64,000 nt of DNA from Thermoflavimicrobium dichotomicum (GTDB lineage Bacteria > Bacillota > Bacilli > Thermoactinomycetales > Thermoactinomycetaceae), in assembly GCF_900114055.1 (NCBI RefSeq), contig NZ_FORR01000013.1, positions 43,546 to 107,545 of the forward strand. The letters run 5' to 3'. Shown one piece after another: positions 1-9,145 of this stretch. Each line of letters opens with the position of its first letter. Within the stretch, counting starts at the first letter, position 1. The translations under genes were made by a program, and so were the position numbers. The notes beneath the pieces are model-generated. The model searched no databases and was not told the DNA's origin. It saw only the letters and a program-made list of their open reading frames with translations.

Positions 1-1
1 G

Positions 2-256
2 CGGGATCGATGGGGCTTCCCCGATCCGGTGGAGATGACGATGAAGGAACGGTTTGGTGCCAGATATCAAGGCATTCGTGTTTCGTTTGGGTATCCTGCC
101 TGTCCGGATTTGGAGGATCAGAAGAAACTGTTCCGGCTGATCAAGCCTGAGGATATTGGCATTCAACTCACGGAAGGCTGCATGATGGAACCTGAAGCTT
201 CTGTATCGGCAATGGTGTTTGCTCATCCACAAGCCCGCTATTTCAATGCAGTATAA
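2..256 (+). CDS. metH: Cobalamin-dependent methionine synthase MetH, C-terminal fragment
   Basis: The gene enters from the left edge; the last 84 codons are visible, in a frame open to the window start. They match the end of the AdoMet-binding reactivation domain of MetH: YPACPD, a LIKPEDIG-type segment, LTEGCMMEPEASVSAM and the closing FAHPQARYF. This domain reductively methylates oxidised cobalamin so that the enzyme can resume transfer of methyl groups from methyl-tetrahydrofolate to homocysteine. The stop lies 12 bases before the next gene, with that gene's ribosome site in the gap, so the two are probably co-transcribed. Presence of the upstream domains cannot be judged from this window. 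Confidence 0.88.
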   Translation, partial: RDRWGFPDPVEMTMKERFGARYQGIRVSFGYPACPDLEDQKKLFRLIKPEDIGIQLTEGCMMEPEASVSAMVFAHPQARYFNAV

Positions 257-268
257 AAGGAGGGGAGA

Positions 269-2131
269 ATGGTGCGCAAAAAAGGATTGAAAGAGTATTT
301 GGCCGATTCTCTGTTAGTCGGCGATGGAGCGATGGCCACTTATCTGTTCCAACAGGGGATCTCGATCGGCCAATGTAATGAAGAACTGGTACTCAGTAAT
401 CCAGCGTTTATTGCTCATGTGCATCAAGCATATTATGAGGCAGGAGCGCGCCTGATCGAAACCAATACCTATGGGGCTAACCGGGAGCGCTTGGCACGTT
501 ATGGTTTGGAAAGCAAAGTCATACGGATCAATCGGGAAGCTGTGAAAATCGCCCGTAATTCCGTAGGAGAAGATGCTTATGTGGTCGGCTCGATCGGCTC
601 GATCTGTGCGGGCCGGGTCGCAGCTTTTGATGAAGAAGAATATCGGGATATGTATGAAGAGCAGGCCACTGCCCTACTTCATGCCGGAGTTGATGGCATT
701 ATTTTGGAAACTTTTTTGGACTTGAAGGAACTCCTGATTGCTGTCAAAGCGATACGCCCGTTGACCGATTTACCTTTGATCGCTCAGTTATCCATGATTG
801 AGGTAGGGAGAACACGGGATGCCTTTACGCTCTCGGACGCTTTGCAGCAATTGGCTGATCACGGTGTGGATGGAGTTGGAATCAACTGTCGTTTGGGGCC
901 GATGGAGATTTTGCGGAGTTTGGAAAAGACCGTGATTCCTGAGCATTTGATTATCTCAGCCTTTCCAAACGCAGGACGGCTTGGGATTGATGATGGTGAG
1001 ATGACATATAAATCAGATCCTGAGTATTTTGGGGAAACAGCACCGCTATTGGTAGAGCAAGGGGTGCGATTAATCGGAGGCTGTTGTGGTACCACTCCAG
1101 AACATATCCGCCAGATCGCCCAAGCGTTGGATGGGAAGAAGCCAGTCCCGAGAAAAAATCCGGAACCGAAATTAATTGAGGTGGTCATCCCTGAAGTTGC
1201 CGAAGTAAAACTGAAGAAAAACACCATTGTCGATCGCGTGAAAAAAGAGCGTACCATTATCTGTGAACTGGATCCTCCGAAGGACTTGGATATTCACCGT
1301 TTCTTACTGGGTGCTCATCGTTTGTCCCAGGCAGGGGTCGACATGATTACCATGGCTGATAACTCCCTGGCAACCGCACGGATGAGCAACCTCGCTTTGG
1401 GAGCGATTCTGAAATCCCAGCTGGGCATCGAGCCGTTGGTGCACGTCGCCTGTCGTGACCGAAATCTGCTCGGGCAACAATCCCATCTGATGGGCTTGCA
1501 TGCACTGGGCATTGACCAAATTTTGGTCATTACCGGTGACCCCACACGGATGGGGGATTTGCCAGGAGCAAGCTCCATCTATGATGTGACCTCGTTTGAA
1601 CTCATTCGCATGGTGAAACGGTTAAATGATGGGATTTCTTTTTCGGGTAAACCCCTCAAGCAAAAAGCCCATTTTGTGGTTGGAACTGCTTTTAACCCAC
1701 ATGTACAAAAAATCGAGGCAGCTGTTGCGCGTTTGAAGAAAAAAGTGGAGGCCGGTGCCGACTTTGTCATGACCCAGCCCATCTATGACGAGCAAGGGAT
1801 CCTGGAGTTGTACGAAGCGACCAAGGATATCGGGATTCCCGTCTTTGTGGGAATCATGCCCCTGACGGGTTATCGGAATGCGGTCTTTTTACATAATGAA
1901 GTGCCTGGCATTAAAATTCCAAAGTCCGTATTGGAACGAATGGAAGCGCAGAAAGATAAAGAAGCGGGCCGGAAAGAAGGCGTCCAGATTGCCAAGGAGC
2001 TGCTCGATGTGGCGATGGAAAAGTTCAATGGCATTTATCTGATCACGCCGTTTTCTTACTGGCAGATGACAGAAGAACTGACACAGTACATCCGGGAAAA
2101 AGATCGAAAGTGTTTGGCGTTGGAGGCGTAG
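269..2131 (+). CDS. Bifunctional homocysteine S-methyltransferase / 5,10-methylenetetrahydrofolate reductase (YitJ type)
   Basis: The 620-residue protein fuses two enzymes of methionine synthesis. Residues about 8-290 form a homocysteine S-methyltransferase domain with the three zinc cysteines in place (GINC, C207; GGCCG, C272-C273). Residues about 320-605 form a MetF-like FAD barrel that reduces methylene-THF to methyl-THF (for example TMADN, VITGDP and FVMTQPIYD). The ATG follows AAAAGGAGGGG. The layout matches Bacillus YitJ. Lying directly behind metH, it can supply methyl-THF to that enzyme. Why both a B12-dependent synthase and a second homocysteine methyltransferase domain are kept is unclear; the methyl donor of the first domain is not shown by sequence. 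Confidence 0.92.
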   Translation: MVRKKGLKEYLADSLLVGDGAMATYLFQQGISIGQCNEELVLSNPAFIAHVHQAYYEAGARLIETNTYGANRERLARYGLESKVIRINREAVKIARNSVGEDAYVVGSIGSICAGRVAAFDEEEYRDMYEEQATALLHAGVDGIILETFLDLKELLIAVKAIRPLTDLPLIAQLSMIEVGRTRDAFTLSDALQQLADHGVDGVGINCRLGPMEILRSLEKTVIPEHLIISAFPNAGRLGIDDGEMTYKSDPEYFGETAPLLVEQGVRLIGGCCGTTPEHIRQIAQALDGKKPVPRKNPEPKLIEVVIPEVAEVKLKKNTIVDRVKKERTIICELDPPKDLDIHRFLLGAHRLSQAGVDMITMADNSLATARMSNLALGAILKSQLGIEPLVHVACRDRNLLGQQSHLMGLHALGIDQILVITGDPTRMGDLPGASSIYDVTSFELIRMVKRLNDGISFSGKPLKQKAHFVVGTAFNPHVQKIEAAVARLKKKVEAGADFVMTQPIYDEQGILELYEATKDIGIPVFVGIMPLTGYRNAVFLHNEVPGIKIPKSVLERMEAQKDKEAGRKEGVQIAKELLDVAMEKFNGIYLITPFSYWQMTEELTQYIREKDRKCLALEA

Positions 2132-2142
2132 ATGGGAAAACA

Positions 2143-2165
2143 AGCACTCCGTGATTTGGAGTGCT
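2143..2165 (+). terminator. Hairpin after the metH/yitJ pair
   Basis: Perfect 8-bp inverted repeat AGCACTCC / GGAGTGCT separated by 7 bases, 12 bases after the stop codon. No uridine run follows, so termination strength is uncertain. Confidence 0.45.
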
Positions 2166-2167
2166 GA

Positions 2168-2220
2168 GATTGTTGACAAACCCTTGGCTTTTGTCGCAAG
2201 AAGAGGGCCAGGGGTTGCAT
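2168..2220. repeat. Diverged copy of the GTTGACAAA palindromic repeat family
   Basis: Begins GATTGTTGACAAACCC, like the left end of the better preserved copies at 52786-52906 and 33868-33954, and folds back through AACCCTTGGC / GCCAGGGGTT (one mismatch). The rest of the 2221-2417 gap holds a candidate promoter and nothing else I recognise. Confidence 0.4.
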
Positions 2221-2358
2221 GTTTCAGGAAAATAAATAGATAAAGGAAATTGGGGATAGAAATAGGGGAGATTACAAAACCTTATCCTCTCTTCGCGAGA
2301 AATAGGGCCATTTTTTTGATGTTTGGGCCACGGCAATCACGTGGATTGTTCTCTGACT

Positions 2359-2388
2359 TTGACAAGCCCCCTGTAGCGTGCGTAACAT
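2359..2388 (+). promoter_or_regulatory. Candidate sigma-A promoter for the MurE-like gene
   Basis: A perfect -35 TTGACA (2359-2364), 18 bases, then TAACAT (2383-2388), about 30 bases before the start codon. The -10 is a weak match. Confidence 0.4.
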
Positions 2389-2417
2389 AATTTTCAGGCA
2401 GAGGAGATTGTTAAATA

Positions 2418-3884
2418 ATGGAACTGAGAGAGATTTTGCATTTAACCCCTTACAAGTTATTACAAGGAAGCCTTGATATTGAAGTGGACGATATTGCTTT
2501 TGATTCTCGGAAAGTAACTCCAAATACAATGTTTGTCTGCATTCCAGGATTCAAAAGAGATGGACATCAGTTTATCCCACAATCCTTAGAAAAGGGAGCA
2601 ACCGTACTCGTGGTAGAAAAAGAAGTATCTCATATTCCAGAGAATGTGACGGTTATCAAGGTTGAAAGCTCTCGAAAGGCCTTGCCCCAACTGAGCAGCA
2701 TCTTCTTTGGCGAACCAACCAAAGATGTCAATCTAATAGGAATCACAGGTACAAATGGAAAAACGTCTGTCTCATTTCTAATTTCTAAAATCCTAAGAAC
2801 GGCTGGTCGTAAAGTGGGAGTCACTGGAACCGTTTGCAAGCAGGTTGGTGACAAGGTAATTCCGTTTGATACAACAACTCCAACAACTCCAGAAGCTTCT
2901 GATTTACAACGTTTATTTAAATTAATGTTGGATGAAGGCGCACAAGATATTGTGATGGAAGTCTCCTCAATGGCATTGGAATTAGGGCGTGTGGATGCCT
3001 GTCGCTTTAAGGTGGGGGTTTTTACGAACTTTACACAGGATCACTTAGATGATCATGGAACCATGGAAAACTACAAAAATGCGAAGCTTAAGTTGTTCAA
3101 TCGATGTGAAGCCAATGTTATCAATTTAGACGATCCATTATCAGCAGAAATTTTGGAAATAGCAACTGGATCAATCATAACATATGGAATTAATCATCAG
3201 GAAGCAGATCTTACAGCGAGTGACATTATAATCAGTGCTGAAGGTGTTCGATTTACCATGAATTACAATGGGGATGAACAGTGCATATTCTTAAGGATTC
3301 CAGGTAAGTTCAGCGTATATAACGCTTTAGCAGCTGCAGGTGCTTGCTTAAATCTGGGAATCACACTAAAGGAAATTGCGGATGGATTAGCGGCAGTAAA
3401 AGGTGTCCGTGGGCGATTTGAAAGTTTCCATACACCTGGAGGTTATTCTGTGATCGTGGACTATGCTCATAGCCCTGATTCCTTGGAAAATGTTTTAACT
3501 ACGGTTAGAGAATTTGCCAAAGGTAGAATTATTACTGTTTTTGGATGTGGCGGGGATCGGGACCCAAGCAAGCGTCCTAACATGGGGAAAGTAGCTGGTC
3601 AACTCTCTGACTGTTGTGTTCTTACCTCAGACAATCCCAGATCAGAAGATCCAATAAAAATCTTACAGGATATTGAAGTAGGCATAAAAGAAACAAACTG
3701 TCCATATAAGAAGTTTGTAGATCGAAAAGAAGCTATTTATTTTGCTATGCAATCAGCTCAACCGCAAGATGTCATTATCATAGCTGGAAAAGGCCATGAA
3801 AACTATCAGGAGATTAAGGGAACCAAGATCCGCTTTGATGATGCAGAGGTTGTAAAAGAGTTTCTTTCCATCGGCCAAAAATAA
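2418..3884 (+). CDS. UDP-N-acetylmuramyl-tripeptide synthetase, MurE family (stand-alone copy)
   Basis: The 488-residue Mur ligase would add the third residue of the peptidoglycan stem peptide in the cytoplasm. Visible motifs are DSRKVTPNTMFVCIPG in the UDP-binding domain, the ATP loop GITGTNGKT (about residues 108-116), MEVSSMALELGRVD, the C-terminal VFGCGGDRDPSKRPNMG, and near residue 405 DNPRSEDP, the form linked in this family to meso-diaminopimelate. GKGHE near 456 is also present. It is not in a division/cell-wall cluster, and its composition is visibly more AT-rich than metH/yitJ before it. It may be a second MurE or a relative with a special role. Ribosome site AGAGGAGA lies 12 bases before ATG. 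Confidence 0.85.
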   Translation: MELREILHLTPYKLLQGSLDIEVDDIAFDSRKVTPNTMFVCIPGFKRDGHQFIPQSLEKGATVLVVEKEVSHIPENVTVIKVESSRKALPQLSSIFFGEPTKDVNLIGITGTNGKTSVSFLISKILRTAGRKVGVTGTVCKQVGDKVIPFDTTTPTTPEASDLQRLFKLMLDEGAQDIVMEVSSMALELGRVDACRFKVGVFTNFTQDHLDDHGTMENYKNAKLKLFNRCEANVINLDDPLSAEILEIATGSIITYGINHQEADLTASDIIISAEGVRFTMNYNGDEQCIFLRIPGKFSVYNALAAAGACLNLGITLKEIADGLAAVKGVRGRFESFHTPGGYSVIVDYAHSPDSLENVLTTVREFAKGRIITVFGCGGDRDPSKRPNMGKVAGQLSDCCVLTSDNPRSEDPIKILQDIEVGIKETNCPYKKFVDRKEAIYFAMQSAQPQDVIIIAGKGHENYQEIKGTKIRFDDAEVVKEFLSIGQK

Positions 3885-4147
3885 ACAGTGGAAGGTAATA
3901 AGGTACAGAGAAGCTTACGAAGCAGTCACAGAATACCTCCGTTTACACGGTTAAATCCTTTTAATGAATGATGATCAATGGATTTTTTCAGCTAGTTTTG
4001 ATAAAAATTCATTTCTGGAGGGCATAAGCTCAACATTCCAAGTCCATCTGGCGGCGGATCATTCAGGGGGTAAAGGCGGCCAAACTGGCCACCTAACCAA
4101 ACGAATAGCCCCTTTATTTGTTTTTTCAGCCAAAAGGTCATCCCCTG
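3885..4147. other. Non-coding gap between the murE-like gene and sirtuin
   Basis: About 260 bases between convergent genes. A short hairpin GGCCAAACTGGCC lies near 4079-4091. No convincing T-run terminator and no gene is seen. Confidence 0.5.
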
Positions 4148-4879
4148 TCATCCCGACAAGGCTTGATCCACCTCTCCCAAGACTTTTCCAATGCTGTCAT
4201 GGACAATGATATCAGCCAGGTGATCCAATTCCGTTTCCGTTTTATTGATAATGGCGATCCTGGCTCCTGTTTCTTTTGCAAGTTCGACCAATCCGGCAAA
4301 GGGATAAACCGTCAGCGATGTGCCCAGAACAAGTATGGCATCTGCTTTCTCCACCTCCTGTACGGCAGAAGACCAGGAATCAGGATTTAACTCTTCACCA
4401 AATAACACGATGGGAGGGCGGAGGTTACCATTGCATCTCTCTTCCATACATTTTTCGATTCCTTTCCGATAGGAGTCGGCTGGGTAAGCTCTCTGGCATT
4501 CCGTACAGATCAGGTGTCTCAAGTGACCATGCACTTCGATCACATGCTGGCTTCCAGCCTGTTGGTGAAATCCGTCGATATTTTGTGTCAGAATCGCCTT
4601 GAGATACCCTGCCTTTTCCCATTTGGCCAGAATTTGATGCCCGATGTTTGGCCGGTATTGCTGGAGGTCTTCGATCCTGTTTCGATAGAATGCAATAAAT
4701 TCACTCGTCCCGATCGCTTTTGGACTTGCGATCTCATAGGGATTTTTTCCATACCACAAACCGCCGTGGGATCTGAAATCAGGCAATCCACTTTCTGTGG
4801 ACATCCCTGCGCCTGTGAGTGCAACAAAATATTTGGATTGGAGGATCAAATCGACAATCTCTTTCATCAGCATCACCAT
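4148..4879 (-). CDS. NAD-dependent protein deacylase, Sir2 family
   Basis: About 243 residues, a usual bacterial sirtuin length. It removes acyl groups from lysines of cytoplasmic proteins with NAD. Visible motifs in order are GAGMSTESGLPDFR (NAD loop), TQNIDGFH, the catalytic histidine in EVHGHL, zinc cysteines CTEC then C-x4-C, LFGEELNP, LGTSLTVYP and IINKTET. The reading opens with several Met codons (MVMLM); the last, at 4867, has GGTGATG just upstream and may be the true start. It stands alone, opposite in direction to both neighbours, with no helicase or TIR partner, so a housekeeping role is more likely than defence. Confidence 0.9.
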   Translation of the reverse strand: MVMLMKEIVDLILQSKYFVALTGAGMSTESGLPDFRSHGGLWYGKNPYEIASPKAIGTSEFIAFYRNRIEDLQQYRPNIGHQILAKWEKAGYLKAILTQNIDGFHQQAGSQHVIEVHGHLRHLICTECQRAYPADSYRKGIEKCMEERCNGNLRPPIVLFGEELNPDSWSSAVQEVEKADAILVLGTSLTVYPFAGLVELAKETGARIAIINKTETELDHLADIIVHDSIGKVLGEVDQALSG

Positions 4880-5129
4880 TTAAGTTGAAGTTTGGAGCGG
4901 AAAACCGGGATGGTACAATCTCCAAATGAAGGTAATATCACCAAATAGCAAGTGCCATCTTTTCCATCCATTACAAATCAGGAGTTCCAGATCCAAGTTT
5001 TCATTGATTGGTTTCTCTTCCGTTTCGGCCAAATCTCTGTATTTGATTCTACCACTTTTTTATAATGAAACTGAACACTGAGGATGTTGCATTATTCGAT
5101 AAAAAATTCTGCATGATACGAAATGAGGG

Positions 5130-6224
5130 ATGAGCATGCTGGAAACATTGGATCAGATCAATTGGAAAAGTTTGGTCCATGCATATGGATCGGCCGAAGA
5201 TGTTCCCGGATTAATTCGGGATTTAACTTCCTTAGATGAAAAGGTTCGTCAAAACGCCTGGGGAGCACTGTACAGCAACATTTGGCACCAAGGGACGGTT
5301 TGTGAAGCTGCGGCGCGTGCCGTTCCATTTTTCATTGAGCTATTGGAGTATGAATCTGTTCCCGATCGGCATCTAATCCTTAACTATCTCTTTTACTTGG
5401 CCAACGGTCTTACCTATTTTGAACAGTTTGATATTGATGAAAAGTATGATGAAGCCTTTCAGATTAACGATAAGGTAGATTGGGTTAAGGAATCACGCCA
5501 GGCCGTTCGCAAGGGTATTCCTGTTTATGTGAAGCTGTTAAATCATGCGGATCCAAAGATACGAAGTTCAGCAGCATTTTTGTTGGGGGAGATTGGGGAG
5601 CAAACTGAAGAAGTTTTACAACGATTACGTTCTCTGTTACAAAACGAACAGGATCACATGGTGAAAGCAAGTGTACTGTTAAGTCTGGGTGATTTGGGAG
5701 ATCAGCATTCTCAAACACTCGCAATGACGAAAGCATATATCCAGGAAAAATATTCTCTTCTCGCCCTCGTATCCGCATTGGCGATTTTACAAATTGATCC
5801 CAGATATAACGAGGCAATCCAACTGTTGGTTCATACATTAAAAAAACCGGATGATCCTATCATTGATTTGTTTAGTCAACTTCCTTGGAATTATTATTAT
5901 TCTAGCTGGGGAGCCATTTTAGATTCTCTTAAATACTTGCCTAGAACCGAGGTCCTTCCATATATCCCCGATTTGGTTGAAGCTTTTAGAAATAGCGATT
6001 CAGGGGAATTGCTCTATTTCGAAGTATTATTACATATTGTTTTTACGAAGCAGGAGGCGAAACTTGCCGTAAATGATTTAACGAAGGAACAAAGGTTGGT
6101 TTTGCAGGCCATTGCTGAATGTGAACCGATTTGGAAATATGCAGGTACTACGTTGTCGTTAAAAGAATATGGTTTGCCTTCTTTCAAAAAACGGGAGGAA
6201 TTAATGGATTATCTGGCGGGATGA
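5130..6224 (+). CDS. HEAT-repeat protein of unknown function
   Basis: The 364-residue soluble protein is made of alpha-helical pairs. Repeats typical of HEAT / PBS-lyase-like proteins are plain at about residues 20-60 (VPGLIRDLTSLDEKVRQNAW) and 130-200 (YVKLLNHADPKIRSSAAFLL, then LRSLLQNEQDHMVKASVLLS). Such proteins are usually binding scaffolds; no catalytic motif is seen. An ATG at 5136 also fits the GAGGGATG ribosome site. AT-rich, monocistronic, and closed by a strong terminator, so it looks like a free-standing accessory gene. Confidence 0.75.
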   Translation: MSMLETLDQINWKSLVHAYGSAEDVPGLIRDLTSLDEKVRQNAWGALYSNIWHQGTVCEAAARAVPFFIELLEYESVPDRHLILNYLFYLANGLTYFEQFDIDEKYDEAFQINDKVDWVKESRQAVRKGIPVYVKLLNHADPKIRSSAAFLLGEIGEQTEEVLQRLRSLLQNEQDHMVKASVLLSLGDLGDQHSQTLAMTKAYIQEKYSLLALVSALAILQIDPRYNEAIQLLVHTLKKPDDPIIDLFSQLPWNYYYSSWGAILDSLKYLPRTEVLPYIPDLVEAFRNSDSGELLYFEVLLHIVFTKQEAKLAVNDLTKEQRLVLQAIAECEPIWKYAGTTLSLKEYGLPSFKKREELMDYLAG

Positions 6225-6237
6225 TGAAGGTTGCAAG

Positions 6238-6272
6238 AACTCCGGTTCCTTATGCTAGGGAACCGGAGTTTT
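6238..6272 (+). terminator. Intrinsic terminator after the HEAT-repeat gene
   Basis: AACTCCGGTTCC pairs perfectly with GGAACCGGAGTT across an 8- to 9-base loop, followed by T residues. Confidence 0.85.
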
Positions 6273-6351
6273 GAGTATGGTGGACAGAAAATATTACTTA
6301 TGGATGTAATATGTATAAACATAGTGGATACATTGCTAGGGAGGTTTTTTC

Positions 6352-6585
6352 ATGGCTCCTATCGTTCAGAAATGGGAAAATGGCCTAGAAATACGCATTC
6401 CCAAACATTTGGCGGAAAAAATCAGGCTAAAAGAAGGGGAAGAAGTGGATTTTCAGATCAAAGGGGATGCGATCATCATTCGAAAAAAGAAAAATGGTTT
6501 AGAATCGCTATTATCTCGAATCACCCCTGAAAACTTGCACGGAGAAATAGACACCGGTGGCTCTGTCGGGAGTGAATCGTGGTGA
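6352..6585 (+). CDS. MazE/AbrB-type antitoxin, orphan
   Basis: The 77-residue protein has a swapped-hairpin AbrB/MazE DNA-binding domain at the N terminus (VQKWENGLEIRIPKHLAEKI, then LKEGEEVDFQIKGDAIIIR) and a short acidic tail of the toxin-binding type. ATG at 6352 follows AGGGAGG. MazE normally neutralises the RNase MazF encoded immediately downstream, and the pair represses its own promoter. Here no toxin gene follows, only a four-codon overlapping start. It may be a leftover antitoxin or act on a toxin elsewhere. Confidence 0.8.
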   Translation: MAPIVQKWENGLEIRIPKHLAEKIRLKEGEEVDFQIKGDAIIIRKKKNGLESLLSRITPENLHGEIDTGGSVGSESW

Positions 6586-6593
6586 AGCCATAA
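6579..6593 (+). pseudogene. Possible vestigial mazF start
   Basis: A GTG codon overlapping the antitoxin stop and preceded by GGGAG opens a frame reading M-V-K-P, then a stop. Toxins of the MazF family commonly overlap mazE in this way and often begin MV-. The rest of a toxin is not found in any frame before aroC. This is inference from position and four codons only. Confidence 0.25.
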
Positions 6594-6700
6594 AATTGCA
6601 ATTCACCACTTCACAATCCTAAATTATATGGTATGATAACTAACAAATTTTCTATCATTCACAGAATCATAAATTGATTTAGAGGAGAGTCGAGACGTAG

Positions 6701-7861
6701 ATGAGATACTTAACTGCAGGAGAATCACATGGACCGCAATTAACCGTCATTATTGAAGGACTGCCAAGTCAACTTCCTTTTGCGAAAGAAAAAATCGATT
6801 GGCAACTGCAGCGTCGGCAAAAAGGGTATGGACGCGGTCGCCGGATGCAGATCGAATCGGATCAGGTCCAGATTTTATCCGGAGTGCGTTTTGGCAAGAC
6901 GACGGGGGCGCCTGTAACCCTTGTAATAGAAAACAAAGACTGGACCCATTGGCGGAAGATCATGGATCCATATTCAGCCTGGGAAGAAGCGGAGAAACGG
7001 CGGATTTCCCGTCCGAGACCCGGACACGCTGATCTCAATGGGGCGATCAAATATGGACATCGGGATATGCGCGATGTTCTGGAACGTTCGAGTGCGCGTG
7101 AGACAGCTGCACGTGTAGCGGCTGGAGCGGTTGCACGGCTCATTTTGGAACAATGCGGGATTCAAGTGGCTGGGCATGTGGTACGGATTGGCCAGGTTGA
7201 AGCGAAACGGGTGGAATTGCCTTTTGCAGAAATCATCGAACGCTCTGAAGCATCTCCTGTTCGCTGTCTCGATCCCGAGGCGGAAGTCCGTATGATGGAG
7301 CTGATTGATCAAGCCAAAAAAGAGGGCGATTCTTTAGGTGGAATCGTGGAAGTGATTGTGGAAGGTGTACCGATTGGCCTGGGCAGCCATGTACATTGGG
7401 ATCGGAAACTGGATGCCCGCATCGCTCAAGCCATTGTGAGCATTAATGCCTTCAAGGGGGTTGAGTTTGGGATTGGCTTTGAAGCAGCGGAGCGAAAAGG
7501 TTCAGAAGTGCACGACGAGATTATGTGGTCAGAGGAACGGGGATTTTATCGGGCGACCAACCGGTTGGGAGGCTTTGAAGGCGGCATGACCACGGGTGAA
7601 CCCATTGTGGTACGTGGAGTGATGAAGCCGATTCCTACATTATATAAACCGCTCAAAAGTGTGGATATTGATACAAAGGAACCGTTTGAAGCAAGTATTG
7701 AACGTTCTGACAGTTGTGCAGTGCCTGCAGCAAGTGTGGTAGCTGAAAATGTGGTGGCCTGGGAAATCGCCCGAGCGCTCATGGAAAAGTTTCCGGCCGA
7801 TACAGTGGATGAACTGGTTGAACAGGTAGCCAAATATCGGGAACGGACGTTGAGGTTTTGA
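6701..7861 (+). CDS. aroC: Chorismate synthase
   Basis: Makes chorismate from 5-enolpyruvylshikimate-3-phosphate with reduced FMN, the last common step of aromatic synthesis. The 386 residues are close to the family norm. Visible signatures are the N-terminal GESHGPQLT, the [12 protein letters not shown] segment, [18 protein letters not shown] and the [18 protein letters not shown] helix, with [13 protein letters not shown] later. It opens the aromatic supra-operon and its last bases abut aroB. The ribosome site AGAGGAGAG is about 11 bases from the ATG. The called promoter is not obvious; the 6594-6690 gap is AT-rich. Confidence 0.96.
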   Translation: MRYLTAGESHGPQLTVIIEGLPSQLPFAKEKIDWQLQRRQKGYGRGRRMQIESDQVQILSGVRFGKTTGAPVTLVIENKDWTHWRKIMDPYSAWEEAEKRRISRPRPGHADLNGAIKYGHRDMRDVLERSSARETAARVAAGAVARLILEQCGIQVAGHVVRIGQVEAKRVELPFAEIIERSEASPVRCLDPEAEVRMMELIDQAKKEGDSLGGIVEVIVEGVPIGLGSHVHWDRKLDARIAQAIVSINAFKGVEFGIGFEAAERKGSEVHDEIMWSEERGFYRATNRLGGFEGGMTTGEPIVVRGVMKPIPTLYKPLKSVDIDTKEPFEASIERSDSCAVPAASVVAENVVAWEIARALMEKFPADTVDELVEQVAKYRERTLRF

Positions 7862-7863
7862 GT

Positions 7864-8964
7864 ATGCGAAAATTAACCGTTTCATTGGATCATTGTACTT
7901 ATCCCATTTATATTGGGGCCGGACTGCTTTCACAGCTACCCGTTTATTTGGATGAAGTGGGAATTGTCCCTGACCGGAAACTGATGGTGATTTCAGATAC
8001 GCAAGTAGCTCCGCTATATGGTGAAAGGATACTTGCTTCCTTGAAACAACAGGGGTATCAGGTAGATATGGCTGTTGTTCCAGCAGGAGAGTCAAGCAAG
8101 AATCTGCAGCAATTTGAATATTTAATAGGGGAGTGCCTTCGCTTTGGACTCGATCGGCAAAGTGTCATCTTGGCCCTTGGTGGTGGTGTGGTTGGAGACC
8201 TGGCTGGCTTCGTGGCAGCGGCTTATATGCGAGGGATTCCCTTTGTTCAGATTCCGACAACGCTTTTGGCACACGATAGCAGTGTAGGTGGTAAGGTCGG
8301 CGTCAACCACGCTTTGGGTAAAAATGTGATCGGGGCATTTCATCAACCCGCCATGGTTCTGTATGATGTCGATACATTAAAGACACTCCCAACACGCGAA
8401 CTGATTTCAGGCTTTGCTGAAGTGATCAAGCATGGTTTGATTTGGGATGCTGATTTTGTTCAGTGGTTAGAGAAAAATAGTGCGGAGTTGCTAGCTCTTC
8501 GCCCGGAAAAAATGATTGAAGCGATCTATCGTGGATGTGAGGTGAAAGTGGCGATTGTCTCGCAAGACGAGAGAGAATCCGGTTTACGTGCCATTTTAAA
8601 TTATGGTCATACGATCGGGCACGCCCTTGAGGCGGTTTCCGGCTATATTCACTATACCCATGGGGAAGCGATTGCGATTGGGATGGTAGGGGCGGCCAGG
8701 CTTAGTGCAAAGGTTTTGGGAACCGATGAATCTGTGGTCAGGAAGACAAAAGAGCTGCTCGAAGCCTTCCAGCTTCCCACTCAATATGATGGAGAACGTT
8801 TTCCGGAAGATCGATTGCTTTTGGCGATGAAACGGGATAAAAAAGTACGAAACGATGAGTATGCTTTTGTCTTGACCAGGAAAATCGGTCAGGTGGAAGT
8901 GGTTCGTGGTATTGCAGAAGAAGAGATTCGTGCTGCGTTACAGGAATTGCGGAAGGATTGTTGA
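7864..8964 (+). CDS. aroB: 3-dehydroquinate synthase
   Basis: Cyclises DAHP to 3-dehydroquinate, the second shikimate step, using NAD and a divalent metal. The protein of about 366 residues shows GESSKNLQQFEYL, the NAD-binding GGGVVGDLAGFVAAAYMRG, IPTTLLAHDSSVGGKVGVNH, the metal-binding E in SGFAEVIKHG and the NYGHTIGHALE histidines. ATG at 7864 lies 3 bases after the aroC stop; a TTG at 7858 in the same frame overlaps it. Co-transcribed with aroC. The operon lacks an aroA (EPSP synthase) gene, which must be elsewhere. Confidence 0.95.
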   Translation: MRKLTVSLDHCTYPIYIGAGLLSQLPVYLDEVGIVPDRKLMVISDTQVAPLYGERILASLKQQGYQVDMAVVPAGESSKNLQQFEYLIGECLRFGLDRQSVILALGGGVVGDLAGFVAAAYMRGIPFVQIPTTLLAHDSSVGGKVGVNHALGKNVIGAFHQPAMVLYDVDTLKTLPTRELISGFAEVIKHGLIWDADFVQWLEKNSAELLALRPEKMIEAIYRGCEVKVAIVSQDERESGLRAILNYGHTIGHALEAVSGYIHYTHGEAIAIGMVGAARLSAKVLGTDESVVRKTKELLEAFQLPTQYDGERFPEDRLLLAMKRDKKVRNDEYAFVLTRKIGQVEVVRGIAEEEIRAALQELRKDC

Positions 8965-8983
8965 CAGAATAGGCCGAGAAATC

Positions 8984-9032
8984 GAGACTGTTGACAAAAA
9001 CGCCATATAACGGAAACTTTGTCAACAGACTG
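8984..9032. repeat. Short copy of the GTTGACAAA palindromic repeat family
   Basis: Ends are GAGACTGTTGACAAA and TTTGTCAACAGACTGA; the 9-bp arms GTTGACAAA (8990-8998) and TTTGTCAAC (9018-9026) are perfectly complementary, and the inner part CATATAACGGAAAC equals the right end of the 52.8 kb copy. It looks like an internally deleted element. Confidence 0.6.
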
Positions 9033-9145
9033 AAGATGGTTTTTCTTGCAAAGTCATAGGGGTGTAAAAATAGAAGTGTTCACGCAAAAAGATCGATAGA
9101 GAAAAGCACATCAATGGCTAGCAGCCAGAGGTGAGGAGGAACACT

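Noticed and set aside
859..1257. Antisense reading frame over the methyltransferase gene
   Set aside because: It mirrors a well-conserved gene and has no ribosome site or motif; other antisense frames across conserved genes were dismissed likewise.
3964..4390. Small plus-strand frames over the sirtuin 3' region
   Set aside because: They overlap the conserved sirtuin on the other strand and show no motif.
4148..4879. Sirtuin as part of a defence system
   Set aside because: No helicase, TIR or membrane partner adjoins it, and the domain is a plain stand-alone deacylase.
6679..6706. GAG/TAG triplets around the aroC ribosome site as a TRAP site
   Set aside because: Only about five triplets at irregular 5-7 base steps, and purine-rich ribosome sites give such triplets by chance; the region near 9133 has the same problem.
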